This document shows, in pieces, positions 18,420 through 28,500 of a stretch of 64,000 nt of DNA; positions within the stretch are counted from its first letter, which is position 1; every line of letters begins with the position of its first letter. Source of the DNA: Microbacterium sp. BR1 (GTDB taxonomy: Bacteria; Actinomycetota; Actinomycetes; Actinomycetales; Microbacteriaceae); contig NZ_NMUN01000002.1 in assembly GCF_002812725.1 (NCBI RefSeq), positions 124,001 through 188,000 on the forward strand, given 5' to 3'. The position numbers were made by a program, and so were the translations under genes. Under the pieces are notes generated by a model, which did not search any database, was not told the origin of the DNA, and saw only the letters and a program-made list of their open reading frames with translations.

Positions 18420-19088
18420 ATGACGAGGTCGATGCCAGGCCGTCCGCGCCTCCAGCCCGGCGAGCCCGGCGTCGAGTCCCGTCAACAGCTCGTCGACGCG
18501 GCCGCATCGCTGTTCGCCGAGCGGGGGTACGCGGCGACCAGCACGCGACGGATCGCGGAGCGCGCCGGCATGCGGCAGGCGAGCATGTACTACTACTTCG
18601 CAGGCAAGGAAGAGATCCTGCTCGAGCTGCTGCAGGCATCCATCCGTCCCACCCTCGACCGGGCGGCGGAGTATCTCTCGGAGCCGGACGCGCGGCGGGC
18701 CCTCGCCTCCTTGGTGCGGGCGGACGTCGAGACCCTGCTCGCGGAGCCGCACAATATCGGAACGATGTACCTCTCGCCCGAGATCGCGGGGGACGCCTTC
18801 GCGCCGTTCCGTGCTGCTCGGGACGAGCTCATCGGCATCTATGGCGAGCTCGCGACGCGGATCAGCCCGGGCGCCGACGCCCAGTTCCTCGGTACCTGCT
18901 GCATCCAGCTGGTCGACGTGGTCGTGCGATTCCGCCAGGAGGGCGCGGTGCCCGCGGACCTGCCCGACCGGATCGCGGCGGCCTGCCTGCGCCTTGTGGA
19001 AGACAGCGGCCGTCCGTCGGTAGTGACGGAAGCGAGGGGCGTCAAGGGTGTGTTCGACGCGGACCGTGATGACAGGCTGGACCCATGA
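18420..19088 (+). CDS. TetR-family repressor of the carboxylase cassette
   Basis: 222 aa from the ATG at 18420 ([14 protein letters not shown]). The N-terminal HTH is clear: [40 protein letters not shown]. The rest is a helical ligand-binding domain without a recognised ligand signature. It lies 4 nt after the atzF stop, so it is co-transcribed with the genes it probably controls through the palindrome at 11507. Its stop overlaps the treZ ATG by 4 nt. The frame is open further upstream inside atzF, but that is not used. Confidence 0.9.
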   Translation: MTRSMPGRPRLQPGEPGVESRQQLVDAAASLFAERGYAATSTRRIAERAGMRQASMYYYFAGKEEILLELLQASIRPTLDRAAEYLSEPDARRALASLVRADVETLLAEPHNIGTMYLSPEIAGDAFAPFRAARDELIGIYGELATRISPGADAQFLGTCCIQLVDVVVRFRQEGAVPADLPDRIAAACLRLVEDSGRPSVVTEARGVKGVFDADRDDRLDP

Positions 19089-20842
19089 GCATCGAGGTGT
19101 GGGCACCGAAAGCGCGTCAGGTCCGACTGCGGCGGGGTGATGCGAGCGAGATCGACCTCGAACGCGGCGCGGACGGCTGGTGGTCGAGCGATGTGAGGCT
19201 TGACGACGGCGAGGAGTACGGCTTCGTCCTCGACGGCGGGGCGCTCCGGCCCGACCCGCGCTCGAAGCGCCAGCCTCGGGGCGTGCACGAGCCATCCGCA
19301 CACATCGATCTGACCGACTTCGCGTGGACCGACGCGGACTGGACAGGACGTCAGCTGGCCGGCGGGATCATCTACGAGTTGCATATCGGTACGTTCACGC
19401 CCGAGGGCACCCTCGACGCCGCGATCGAGCGATTCCCCCACCTGGTCGGCCTCGGCGTGACGCACATCGAGCTGCTCCCCGTGAACGGTTTCAACGGCGT
19501 GCACAACTGGGGCTACGACGGGGTGCTCTGGTACACCGTGCACGAGGCGTACGGCGGCCCGCGTGCCTATCAGCGGTTCGTCGACGCTGCACACGCGGCG
19601 GGGCTCGCGGTGATCCAGGACGTCGTCTACAACCACCTCGGTCCGAGTGGCAACTACCTGCCCGAGTTCGGCCCGTACCTGCGCTCGGGCGAGCGCAACA
19701 CCTGGGGCGACTCCATCAACCTCGACGAGCCGGCCGTACGCTCCTACATCGTCGACAACGCGCTGATGTGGCTGCGCGACCACCACGTCGACGGGCTGCG
19801 CCTCGATGCCGTGCACGCGCTGCTCGACAACAGCGACACGCACATCCTGCGAGAGCTGGCCGAGGCATCCGATGCCCTGTCGGCCCACCTCGGCCGGCCG
19901 CTGACGCTGATCGCCGAGTCCGACCTGAACGACCCCAAGCTGATCCTGCCCCGAGAGGCGGGAGGCTACGGTCTCACGGCGCAGTGGAGCGACGACTGGC
20001 ACCATGCCGTGCACGTCGCCGTGACCGGTGAGACCGTCGGCTACTACGAGGACTTCGGTGCGCTGGACGCGCTGCCGAAGGTCTGGACCGAGGGGTTCTT
20101 CCACAACGGCACGTACTCGTCGTTCCGCGAGCGGGAGCACGGCTTCCCGATTCCGACCGAGGTGCCGACGTGGCGTCTCGTGACGTTCGCTCAAGACCAC
20201 GACCAGATCGGAAACCGCGCCGCCGGCGACCGGCTCTCGCAGTCACTGTCGTATGGGCGTCTCGCCGTCACCGCGGTGCTCACCCTGACCGCGCCCGGAA
20301 CGCCGATGCTCTTCATGGGTGAGGAGTGGGGCGCCTCGACCCCGTGGCAGTTCTTCACCTCGCACCCCGAGCCCGAGCTCGGCGAGGCTACCGCGAAGGG
20401 GCGGCTCGAGGAGTTCACCCGCATGGGCTGGGACGAGTCCGTCGTGCCCAACCCGCAGGACCCCGCGACGTTCGAGCGTTCGAAGCTCGACTGGGCTGAG
20501 ACATCCGAGGGTGATCACGCGCGCCTGCTGCAGCTCTATCGCGACCTCGGGGCGTTGCGCCGCGCGTGGCCCGAGCTCACGGACCCGTCGTTCGCGGCGC
20601 TGCGCGCGGCCTCTGCCGAGAGTGCCGCGGGCGGGGGAGCGTCGGGCGGGGTCGGCGCCCGCGCCTTCGCGCTGGGCCGCGGCGACCTCTCGGTGCTCGT
20701 CAACCTCACGGACGAGGCCGTGTCGTGGGATGTCGCTCCCGGCCGCGTGATCGTGCTGACGACGGACGCCGCGGCCCTACTCGTGGATGGGGAGGCCGTC
20801 GTGCCGCCCGAGGCCGCGGTCGTCGTGGGCCCGCTGCGCTGA
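19085..20842 (+). CDS. treZ: malto-oligosyltrehalose trehalohydrolase TreZ
   Basis: 585 aa, GH13. It releases trehalose from maltooligosyl trehalose made by TreY. An N-terminal CBM48-like domain ([19 protein letters not shown]) is followed by the barrel with Asp241 ([14 protein letters not shown]), Glu278 (LIAESDLND) and Asp373 ([10 protein letters not shown]). [21 protein letters not shown] is typical of TreZ. Its ATG overlaps the tetR stop (ATGA), so translation is coupled to the nitrogen cassette, an unusual neighbour. Normal length; no sign of decay. Confidence 0.96.
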   Translation: MSIEVWAPKARQVRLRRGDASEIDLERGADGWWSSDVRLDDGEEYGFVLDGGALRPDPRSKRQPRGVHEPSAHIDLTDFAWTDADWTGRQLAGGIIYELHIGTFTPEGTLDAAIERFPHLVGLGVTHIELLPVNGFNGVHNWGYDGVLWYTVHEAYGGPRAYQRFVDAAHAAGLAVIQDVVYNHLGPSGNYLPEFGPYLRSGERNTWGDSINLDEPAVRSYIVDNALMWLRDHHVDGLRLDAVHALLDNSDTHILRELAEASDALSAHLGRPLTLIAESDLNDPKLILPREAGGYGLTAQWSDDWHHAVHVAVTGETVGYYEDFGALDALPKVWTEGFFHNGTYSSFREREHGFPIPTEVPTWRLVTFAQDHDQIGNRAAGDRLSQSLSYGRLAVTAVLTLTAPGTPMLFMGEEWGASTPWQFFTSHPEPELGEATAKGRLEEFTRMGWDESVVPNPQDPATFERSKLDWAETSEGDHARLLQLYRDLGALRRAWPELTDPSFAALRAASAESAAGGGASGGVGARAFALGRGDLSVLVNLTDEAVSWDVAPGRVIVLTTDAAALLVDGEAVVPPEAAVVVGPLR

Positions 20843-20856
20843 GGCACGGGTGCCTC
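20841..20856 (+). terminator. short perfect hairpin at the treZ stop
   Basis: GAGGCAC-GG-GTGCCTC, a 7-bp dyad that includes the last bases of the treZ stop codon. No T tract, so it is weak as an intrinsic terminator. Confidence 0.3.
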
Positions 20857-20958
20857 GAGTCGCGTCGACCGTGTTCCCGAGAATCTCGCGGGGTGGCCCT
20901 GGCTGCGGGGTCGCGCAGACTGAGTTGTCAACGCCTCGCCTCGCCGTGGTCGTCCCCA

Positions 20959-20964
20959 TAGGCT
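20959..20964 (+). promoter_or_regulatory. -10 element TAGGCT before the TspO-like gene
   Basis: TAGGCT starts 12 nt before the ATG at 20971. The intervening GAGGAG resembles an SD but would be the extreme 5' end of the transcript. Confidence 0.45.
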
Positions 20965-20970
20965 GAGGAG

Positions 20971-21795
20971 ATGACCATTCCCGGACGGCCGAACGAGGCG
21001 AGGAGCCTCGACCTCGTGCGCCAGATCGTCGTGATCTCGGCCCTCGTATTCATGCTCATCGCGGCGATGGTGGGTGTCGGTGTGTTCGGAGGCACGCCGA
21101 TCGCCGAAGCTCAGGGAGGTGCGCTCGCCGCGGACGCGACCCTGCTCGCGCCGGCCACGCCCGCGTTCTCGATCTGGTCGGTCATCTACGTCGGCCTCGC
21201 GGCCTACACGGTCTGGCAGGCTCTGCCGACACAGCGCGCCGCGGCACGCCAGCGTGCGACGGGGTGGTGGATCGCATTGAGCATGGTGTTGAACGGACTG
21301 TGGATCGTCACGGTGCAGATGTTCACGCTGTGGGGAACCACTCTGGCGATCTTCGTGCTGCTCGCCGCGCTCTGCATCACGTTCCAGCGCGCGGTGGCGA
21401 CACGGATGCCCCGCGGCGGGGTCGTCGACTCGCTGCTGATCGACGGGGTGACGGGTCTGCACCTGGGGTGGGTCGCCGTCGCATCCGTCGCGAACGTCGC
21501 CGCCTGGTTGACCGCCATCGGACCGACCGAGTGGGCGGATCACGCGCAGGCGTGGGGCATCGCCGTGATCGTCGTCGTCGCGCTCATCGGGCTCGCGATC
21601 GCCTGGGCGAGCGGATGGCGCGTCGCGCCCGGACTCGCGCTCGGGTGGGGGCTTGTCTGGATCGCGGTCGGGCGGCTCGCCGACCAGCCGCGGAGCGAGG
21701 CGATCGGCATTGCGGCGATCGTGGCGGCTGTCGTCGTCTTGGGCACTCCGCTCGCGATCGCGGGACTGCGGAGCCTGCGCCCGGCGGGCGACTGA
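20971..21795 (+). CDS. multi-pass membrane protein, TspO/MBR-like
   Basis: 274 aa with about six or seven membrane helices. The segment ATPAFSIWSVIYVGLAAYTVWQ, then a Trp-containing helix (WWIALSMVLNGLWIV), resembles TspO/MBR-related 'tryptophan-rich sensory' proteins of actinobacteria, although it is longer than classical five-helix TspO (about 160 aa). The ligand is unknown; TspO proteins bind tetrapyrroles or related molecules. It stands alone, with its own -10 element, and converges on the amidotransferase gene 3 nt downstream. Confidence 0.75.
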   Translation: MTIPGRPNEARSLDLVRQIVVISALVFMLIAAMVGVGVFGGTPIAEAQGGALAADATLLAPATPAFSIWSVIYVGLAAYTVWQALPTQRAAARQRATGWWIALSMVLNGLWIVTVQMFTLWGTTLAIFVLLAALCITFQRAVATRMPRGGVVDSLLIDGVTGLHLGWVAVASVANVAAWLTAIGPTEWADHAQAWGIAVIVVVALIGLAIAWASGWRVAPGLALGWGLVWIAVGRLADQPRSEAIGIAAIVAAVVVLGTPLAIAGLRSLRPAGD

Positions 21796-21798
21796 CTC

Positions 21799-22524
21799 TC
21801 AGACCAGGCGCGCCGCGAAAGCGCGGACGATGCGCGTGGGCTCGGTGATCGATGCACCGAGCACGCGAGCGGCGATCTCGTCGAACGCGCGGGCGTCGAA
21901 GTACCCGTCGTTGCGGTAGACGGCCATCCGTTCGGTGAACGCGCGACCCGTCGGCTCCGGATGGAACTGGGTCGCGTAGAGCGTGTCGCCGACGCGATAC
22001 GCCTGCACCGGGCAGACGTCGTTCGTGGCGAGCAGCTCGGCACCCGGGGGAGGCGTCGCGGCGCCTTCTTTGTGAGCCGTGAGGGCAGAGAAGCGCGGGG
22101 GAAGCGACCCGAAGAGCGGGTCCTGCGCCGCGGTGTCGGTGAGGGTTATCGTCGCGGGTCCGGTGTCTTCGGGGTGGGCGCGGGTGACCTCGCCACCGAG
22201 CATGCGGGTCACGATGCCGATGCCGTAGCAGGTGAACAGGGCCGACGTGCGACCGGATGCTGCGGCATCCGCGATGCTCTCCAGATCCGCCTCGAGGCGG
22301 ATCTGGACGTCGGTCTTGGTGCTCGTCGGGTCCGCGACGTTGAACGGGCTGCCCCCGACCACGAACCCGGCGTATTTCTCGAGTGCATCGGCGGGCAACG
22401 GCTCGCGCACCAGATCGTGGGCGTGGAGGCGCTCCTCGTCGAGGTGCGCGGCCTCGCGGAACGAACGGTATTCGCCCTCGGCGGCACCCGCCTGAGGTCG
22501 CGCGCACAGGTAGAGCAGCGTCAT
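21799..22524 (-). CDS. class I glutamine amidotransferase-like protein
   Basis: 241 aa, stand-alone GATase1 domain of the GMP-synthase-like type. The nucleophile is Cys99 (LFTCYGIGIV; the usual C-x-G elbow), with His188 and Glu190 in ATQFHPEPTG. It lacks any synthetase domain, so it may hydrolyse gamma-glutamyl compounds or serve an unlinked partner. A minus-strand TACACT begins 14 nt before the ATG, compatible with a leaderless start. It lies 28 nt downstream of the LysR-like gene on the same strand. Substrate unknown. Confidence 0.88.
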   Translation of the reverse strand: MTLLYLCARPQAGAAEGEYRSFREAAHLDEERLHAHDLVREPLPADALEKYAGFVVGGSPFNVADPTSTKTDVQIRLEADLESIADAAASGRTSALFTCYGIGIVTRMLGGEVTRAHPEDTGPATITLTDTAAQDPLFGSLPPRFSALTAHKEGAATPPPGAELLATNDVCPVQAYRVGDTLYATQFHPEPTGRAFTERMAVYRNDGYFDARAFDEIAARVLGASITEPTRIVRAFAARLV

Positions 22525-22552
22525 GTTGCCCGAGTGTAATCGGCGCGCGCGG

Positions 22553-23284
22553 TCATCCCCGCGACGAGCGGGTCGTGCGGCCCCGGACGATGCCGACGAG
22601 CGCCTCGATCTCGGGACTCGTGCGCTCGGCGAGCCACGCGAGGGCGACGGCGGATGCCGGGGCGCCCACGAGGGGTCGGTGTGCGACGTCGCGGCGGCGG
22701 TGCATCCGCACGAGCGACAGCGGAAGGATCACGATCCCGACCCCCGCGGCCACCGTCTCGAGCGCTTCGGCCGTCGTCTGCGGACGCGGTCCGCGTGCCG
22801 CCACGACTCCCGGGACCTCCAGGGGGCCGAGGACGTCGTCCGTCGGAACGAACAGGATCTCGCCCGCGAGGTCGTCGAACGTCAACTCCTCCGCGGCCGC
22901 GAGCGACGAGTCGGAGCCGAACGCCACGACCGTCGTCTCTTCGTAGAGCGGGATCACGTGCAGCCCGCCGCGATCAACGGGAAGCCGGACGAGCGCAGCG
23001 TCGACCTCCCCGGCACGCAGCGCGCGTTCTTGGTCGGCCGCCTCGGTGGGGATGAGCTCCAGGGGCACATCGGGCAGACGGTCCCGCCAACGGTCGACCC
23101 AGATCCCCGGCGATGCTCCCGGGAACACGCCGAGTCGAAGCGGGCCGACCAGGACGGGGCCCGCCGGTGGTTCAGGCGGCGGGGAAGACTTCGGGCGTGT
23201 GGCCCTGGCCGACGCAGGGGGGCGGGCTGACGGCTGACGCCGGGGACGCCCCGGTCGTCTGGGGGCCCCACCACCCTTCGCCAT
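22553..23284 (-). CDS. LysR-type substrate-binding domain protein lacking HTH
   Basis: 243 aa starting MAKGGGAPRRPGRPRRQPSA. The first ~55 residues are Arg/Pro/Ala-rich and disordered, with an AT-hook-like PRRPGRPRR. The rest matches the LysR ligand-binding fold: LRLGVFPGASPGIWVDRWRD, LIPTEAADQERALRAGEVDAALVRLP, IPLYEETTVVAFGSD and AGVGIVILPLSLVR. No helix-turn-helix is encoded here or in the adjacent sequence. Such proteins occur in actinobacteria. It could be a periplasm-free solute sensor, or it could bind DNA through its basic N-terminus; neither is shown. Confidence 0.85.
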   Translation of the reverse strand: MAKGGGAPRRPGRPRRQPSARPPASARATRPKSSPPPEPPAGPVLVGPLRLGVFPGASPGIWVDRWRDRLPDVPLELIPTEAADQERALRAGEVDAALVRLPVDRGGLHVIPLYEETTVVAFGSDSSLAAAEELTFDDLAGEILFVPTDDVLGPLEVPGVVAARGPRPQTTAEALETVAAGVGIVILPLSLVRMHRRRDVAHRPLVGAPASAVALAWLAERTSPEIEALVGIVRGRTTRSSRG

Positions 23285-23307
23285 CCGGCCAGCGTAGTCC
23301 GGGAGCC

Positions 23308-23439
23308 ACGCCGCCGAGCGCAATCCGCGCTTGTGAGTGCTTACGCCGCCAAGCGCAATCCGCGCTTGTGAGTGCTTACGCCGCCAAGCGCAATCCGCGC
23401 TTGTGAGTGCTTACGCCGCCAAGCGCAATCCGCGCTTGT
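23308..23439 (-). repeat. 35-bp tandem repeat, 3.8 copies, derived from a gene 3' end
   Basis: Units run 23308-23342, 23343-23377, 23378-23412 and partial 23413-23439. The copies are identical except for one base in the first (gccgag for gccaag). Each unit holds the hairpin CAAGCGC-GGATT-GCGCTTG and, on the minus strand, codons KRGLRLAA plus TAA. The last copy is the true 3' end of the hexapeptide gene; the others lie downstream of its stop. Confidence 0.95.
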
Positions 23440-23818
23440 CGGTAGCCACGATCTGGCCGTCGCCGACGATTTCGTCGTCGCGAATCTTGGCGCCGACCGC
23501 CACCCGTGCCCGCTCGCCGACGGTCGCGCGAACGCCGATGCGTGCGCCGGAACCGACTGCGGCGCCCGTACCCACGTGCGCGTGCTCTTCGATCACGGCG
23601 TCGGGGCCGATCACGGCATCCGACTCGATCCATGCTCCGCGCAGCACGCGCGCTCCGGCCGCGACCTGCGCGCCCGGTTCGACATAGGCGCCAGCCTCGA
23701 TCAGCGCGCTCGCGTGCACCTTCGCGCCGTGCGCGATCAGTCCACGCCCATTGACGTGTTTGCGGTAGCGGAGGGTCTCTCCACTGTCGCGTTCGATGTC
23801 CACGTAGTTCTTGCCCAC
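23411..23818 (-). CDS. left-handed beta-helix (hexapeptide repeat) protein
   Basis: 135 aa from GTG with a strong SD (AGGAGG, 5 nt spacer). After a short N-terminal cap (MGKNYVDIERDSGETLRYRK) come about 13 hexapeptide turns of the I/V/A-G-x-x-A/V type (AHGAKVHASALIEAGAYVEP and so on to VAVGAKI), the fold of LpxA-like acyltransferases and of gamma carbonic anhydrases. No catalytic His constellation is evident, so enzymatic activity is uncertain. The C-terminus DKRGLRLAA is the segment copied in the adjacent tandem array. Confidence 0.85.
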   Translation of the reverse strand: MGKNYVDIERDSGETLRYRKHVNGRGLIAHGAKVHASALIEAGAYVEPGAQVAAGARVLRGAWIESDAVIGPDAVIEEHAHVGTGAAVGSGARIGVRATVGERARVAVGAKIRDDEIVGDGQIVATDKRGLRLAA

Positions 23819-23991
23819 GATTCCCTCCTGCGGCGGTAAATGAAGCCGAAGTCACCGGTTGTAACTCATTCGTAGGCATGGGTATTCCGGATGGGTCATT
23901 CCAGAACTATTTCGCGCGGGGCCGCCGGATTCGTTTGACAGGATGGGGGGAGGGATCGCCCCGCACCGACCGGAATCATCCGAGAGAACAC

Positions 23992-24687
23992 GTGACCCCC
24001 GTCCCTGATGGATCACCCGAGCCCGGCCCCGCCACCGGGCCGGTCGGCGCACCGTCGAGAGACGGGGTCGCCGACCCGGTGTTCGGTGAGCAGAGCATGG
24101 CGCACACCGTGCCGGAAGACATCCTCGGGTTGCTGACGGGAGCGTTCACGGCATCGCTCGGACTCCACCTCCTGCAGGCGAGCGGAGCCGTCACCGGTGG
24201 GACCGCGGGAGTGGCCCTGTTGCTCGACTACGCGACCGCCTTGCCGTTCTGGGCCCTCTTCGCGATCGTCAACCTGCCCTTCGCGGTGCTCGCGCTCTGG
24301 AAGAAGGGGGCCGACTTCACGGTGCGGACGGTCGTCTCGATCGGCCTCGTCTCGGCGTTCTCGGTGCTTCACAACGCTGCGTTCCCGATCCGGCAGATCG
24401 ATCCCGTCTACGGCACCTTCGCGGGCAATCTGCTCATCGGGATCGCACTCCTGATTCTCTTCCGTCACCGCGCGAGTCTCGGCGGCATCACGATCATCGC
24501 CCTGATCGTCCAGGAGCGCTGGGGTTTCCGGGCCGGGTGGGTGCAGATGGTCTTCGACGTGACGATCATCGTCGCGGCCCTCTGGGTCGTGCCGTGGCAA
24601 CTCGTGCTGTTGTCGGCCGCCGGGGCCGTGTTGCTGAGCCTGGTGCTGGCGCTCAACCACCGGCCGGGGCGCTACGTCGGGCACTGA
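23992..24687 (+). CDS. YitT-like membrane protein (DUF161 type)
   Basis: 231 aa from the GTG at 23992 (VTPVPDGSPEPG). After about 30 disordered residues, five or six helices follow: EDILGLLTGAFTASLGLHLL, GAVTGGTAGVALLLDYAT, FWALFAIVNLPFAVLALW, TVVSIGLVSAFSVL, and later FAGNLLIGIALLILF. The GGTAG motif and overall spacing fit YitT-type transporters of unknown substrate. It lacks the C-terminal soluble DUF2179 domain. Alternative starts are ATG 24097 (MAHTVPEDILG) and ATG 23878; a TTGACA lies at 23935-23940. Confidence 0.78.
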   Translation: MTPVPDGSPEPGPATGPVGAPSRDGVADPVFGEQSMAHTVPEDILGLLTGAFTASLGLHLLQASGAVTGGTAGVALLLDYATALPFWALFAIVNLPFAVLALWKKGADFTVRTVVSIGLVSAFSVLHNAAFPIRQIDPVYGTFAGNLLIGIALLILFRHRASLGGITIIALIVQERWGFRAGWVQMVFDVTIIVAALWVVPWQLVLLSAAGAVLLSLVLALNHRPGRYVGH

Positions 24688-24737
24688 TGGTGCTCAATCG
24701 GCGTGTCCGCCCGGTCGCTGAGGGAGCGGATCGGCCG

Positions 24738-25511
24738 TCACGTCTGGCAGTTCGGGCACCAGAACACGTTCCGCTCCGACGTCGCCGTCGCCCCGAGTGA
24801 GCCCTCGCGGATCGTCGTGCCGCAGCGGCGGCAAGGGCGCCGAGCGCGCCCGTACACCCAGGTCGTGCGCCCCGCGCGGGCGTCGCCCGTGAAGGTTCGG
24901 GGCGTGCGGTCGCGGTTGGCGCGGAGCATCCGCGCGCCCACGTCGATGACCGCGGCCGCGTCGACCTCGGTTGCCGGGCGAGCGGGCAGGATGCCTCGAA
25001 CGAACAGGATCTCGTTCGCGTACTCGTTGCCGAACCCGGCCACCGTGCGCTGATCGAGCAGGGCGACGTGGACGGGTCGGGGATCAGCGGCGAGAAGCCG
25101 CGCGGCTTCGACCGGGTCCCAATCGTCGGCGAGCGGGTCGGGCCCGAGGTGGCCGATGACGCGGTCCTCGTCGTGGGTGGGCAGCACCTCGACCATCGCG
25201 AGCTCGAAGCCCACCGCATCCCAGGCGTCGTTCCCCACGATCGCGCGCGCTTGGAACGCGGGCCTGCGCCATTTCTCACCCCGCCGATAGAGGTGCCACT
25301 CGCCCTCCATCTTGAGGTGGGAGTGCAACGTGAAATCACCGATGCGATGCAAGAGGTGCTTGCCGCGGGGCACCACCTCGTGCACGGTCTCGCCCCGCAG
25401 GTCGGCGGTCGCGCTGCCGGGCACCCGGATGTCGAACCGTGTCACGATCGAACCGGCGAGGGCCTCGGAGAGGCGCCGCGCGGCGCGGAAGACCGTATCG
25501 CCCTCAGGCAC
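24738..25511 (-). CDS. Fpg/Nei-family DNA glycosylase (endonuclease VIII type)
   Basis: 257 aa from GTG, beginning PEGDTVFRAARRL after the start. Pro2 and Glu3 are the catalytic pair of the Fpg/Nei family, and PEGDTV is Nei-like. It has a central helix-two-turn-helix with QRTVAGFGNEYANEILF and a C-terminal four-Cys zinc finger (CRRC...CPNC). It removes oxidised bases and nicks the abasic site. The start overlaps the end of lhr by 8 nt, so the two repair/helicase genes are one transcript. Actinobacteria carry several Nei paralogues (Nei1, Nei2), and I cannot say which this is. Confidence 0.93.
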   Translation of the reverse strand: MPEGDTVFRAARRLSEALAGSIVTRFDIRVPGSATADLRGETVHEVVPRGKHLLHRIGDFTLHSHLKMEGEWHLYRRGEKWRRPAFQARAIVGNDAWDAVGFELAMVEVLPTHDEDRVIGHLGPDPLADDWDPVEAARLLAADPRPVHVALLDQRTVAGFGNEYANEILFVRGILPARPATEVDAAAVIDVGARMLRANRDRTPRTFTGDARAGRTTWVYGRARRPCRRCGTTIREGSLGATATSERNVFWCPNCQT

Positions 25512-28500
25512 GAGCGCCCGCCCGGACGGCGTCGCCCGCCGTCGTGCGGCGCAGGGTGAGGCCGCGCGGGGACTCCACGAAACCCGCGGCGCGCAGCGCG
25601 CGTGCGGTGGCCGAGCCATAGACGAACACGCCGTTGACCTGCTCGACGGTCAGCGTGTCGAGGCGTCGGGCGCGAGCCGTCGTCGCGAGGTCGAGCGCCG
25701 CCGCGGCGAGGACCTCCTCATCTTCGGTGAAGACGAGCGCGCTCTTGCCGCCGCGCTCGAGGTACGCGGCGAGCTCGCCGTCGACGACGACGACGATGCC
25801 GCCGGCCTTGCGCCCGGGCCGATGGGTGACCCCCTCGATGACCGGCCAGGGGAGGGCGGCGCCGTACGGATTCGCGGGGTCGGTGGCCGCGAGCGTGACG
25901 GCACGTAGCGGCGCCGGGTCGGGCAGGGCCGCGAACTCGCGGAGCCGGTCGATCGTCGCGGATGCGGCGAATTGAGCGGCTCCCAGACCTTCGATCAGAT
26001 AGCCCCGGCGGCAGTGTCCGGCCTGTTCGAAGCCCGCCAGCACTCGATAGGCCTGCGCGAATCCGCCCGCGATCCCCTCTGACTGCACCGAACCGCGGGT
26101 GACGACGCCGTAGCGGTCGAGCAGCAGAGCGGCGGATGCGGTCGCCCGGGCCGAAGCATCCGCCTCGGGCCGTGGCAGGAGCGACCAGCGTCCCCCGATG
26201 CCTGTCGGCCGCGGGGGAGCGGCCGGACGGGGCAGGGCGGCGCCCCGGAACAGGCGAGCGCGGGGTGGGCGCCGTGTCGTGCGATGCGCTTGAGATCCGC
26301 CGCTCGTGAGGGCGCGGAGGGGTGCGAAGGTGTCGTTCGTGACATGACCCGACCAGGTGAGGCGCCACAGGGCATCCGTCACCGACTGCTCGTTCTCGGC
26401 CTCCGCGGCATCGCGCAGCTGGGATGCGAAATACGCGCCGCCCACGGCCAGGGCATCGAGCACGCGCCGATCGAGGGATCCGTCGGCGGGCTCGTCCTCG
26501 GGCAGCGCGAGCGTGTACGGCGCGGCGTCCGCGGGGTGGAGCGCGACCCATCCGTCGCGGCCCGGCAGCGAGCCGTGGCCGGACCAGATGACCTCGCCGG
26601 CGGCGGTGAGCTCGTCGAGAAGTCCCGGAGTGTAGTCCGACACGCGCGACGGCAGCACGAGAGACTCCCACGCACTCGCCGGGAGCGGTACGCCCGCGAG
26701 CTGGTCGATCGCGGCGACCACCCCGTCGATTCCCGACAGGGGCCGCGCGACGTGCTGCCACACGGGAAGGAACCGCGCGAAGGCCTCGGGGGGCACGGGC
26801 TCGACACTGCCGCGGATGGCGGCGAGGGAACGCATGCGCAGACGGCGCAGGACCTCGCTATCGCACCACTCGGTCTCGTCTCGCCGGTCGGCGCTCGCCG
26901 GCAGGAAGAATCCGCTCGTCACCCGACCCTGCGATTCCAGGCGGAGCAGCGTGTGCCTCGCCACCGCGGGGCCGATCCCCAGCCGACCGGCGACCGCATC
27001 CACCGTGAAGGGCGCGTGCGTGCGGGCGTGGCGGGCGACGAGGTCGCCGAGCGGGTCCTCGGTCGGCTCGAGGAAGGCGAGTGGGATGCCGACGGGAAGC
27101 GCCGCGCCGAGCGCGTCGCGGAGGCGCCCCGCGTCCTCGATAGCCGCGACCCGGTGCGTGCCGCCGATCGTGACGGCTATCGCGCGGCGCGAGTCCACGA
27201 GGGTCGCGAGCAGAGCGGATGCCTCGGCCTCCGTTGCGGCGGGCAGTGCCGGTGCCAGGCCGTCCGCGGTGGAGTCCGCGGTCGAGCCCGTTGCCGATTC
27301 CGCGGACGGGTCCACGGGGCCAGCCGGATCCGCCCGTACCGCGCGCACGGCGGACACGTCCGCATCGCCCGGGACCAGGCGGGCGGCGACCTCGGCGGCA
27401 TCCAGCGGCCCGAGCATCCGCAGCAGATCGGCGACACCCTCGATGCCGTGGACGCGGCGCGAGGGATCGAGACGTTGTGCCTCGTTCTCGAACTGCGCGA
27501 TGACGTCGGGGTCGAGCAGCTCCCGCATCTCGATGCGGCCGAGGAGCTCGGACAGCAACGCCGGGTCGACCGACAGGGCCGCCGCGCGGCGCTCGGCCAG
27601 CGGCGAGTCGCCCTCGTACATGAAGGCCCCGACGTATCCGAACAGCAGATCGCGCGCGAACGGCGAGGGCTGGGTCGTGGTCGTTTCGACCAGGCGGATG
27701 CGGCGCTCGGCGATTCCGCGCGCCAGGCCCAGAAGCGCGGGCAGGTCGTAGACGTCCTGCAGCACCTCGCGGAGCGTCTCGAGGATGATCGGGAACGTCG
27801 GATGCCTCCGCGCGACCTCGAGCAGCTGTGCCGATCGCTGGCGCTGCTGCCAGAGCGGGCTGCGCTTGTTCGGGTTGACGCGCGGCATCAGCAGCGCGCG
27901 TGCCGCGCACTCGCGGAATCTCGAGGCGAAGAGCGCGGATCCGCCCACCTCGTCGGTGACGATCTGTTCGAGTTCGTCCGCTTCGAAGACGAAGAGTTCG
28001 GCGCCGGGCGGCTCGGCCGCAGCATCCGGGACTCGCGCGATGATGCCATCGTCGCTCGCAACCGCGGATCCCTCGACGCCGAGGCGCTCGCGGATCCGCG
28101 CGTTGACGGCGAGCGCCCACGGTGCGTGCACACTCATGCCGTACGGGGAATGCAAGATGATGCGCCAGTCGCCGACCTCGTCGCGCCCGCGCTCGACCGT
28201 GAAGGTCGTGTCGGTCGGTAGCGTGCCGGTCGCCTCACGCTGCTCGGCCAGATATGCCAACAGGTTGTCGATCGCCCGCTCGTCGAGGCCGTCGTCGCGC
28301 AGCCGGCCGCGAGCAGCTTCGGGCGCCGCCTCGGACAGTTCCTTCGAGAACCTGCCGAGCGCCTCGCCGAGCTCGGCGGGACGCCCGAGGCCGTCGCCGT
28401 GCCAGAACGGCAGCTTGCCGGGTTGTCCGAAAGCGGGCACGACGTTCACGCGATCGTGGGTGATCTCCACGATCCGCCAACTCGTCGTCCCCAGGGTGAA

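Noticed and set aside
11391-19088. Nitrogen cassette as a mobile element
   Set aside because: No transposase, integrase, att-like flanking repeats or composition shift is visible; only its position argues for insertion.
23308-23439. CRISPR-like array
   Set aside because: The 35-bp units are directly abutting with no spacers and contain gene-end codons.
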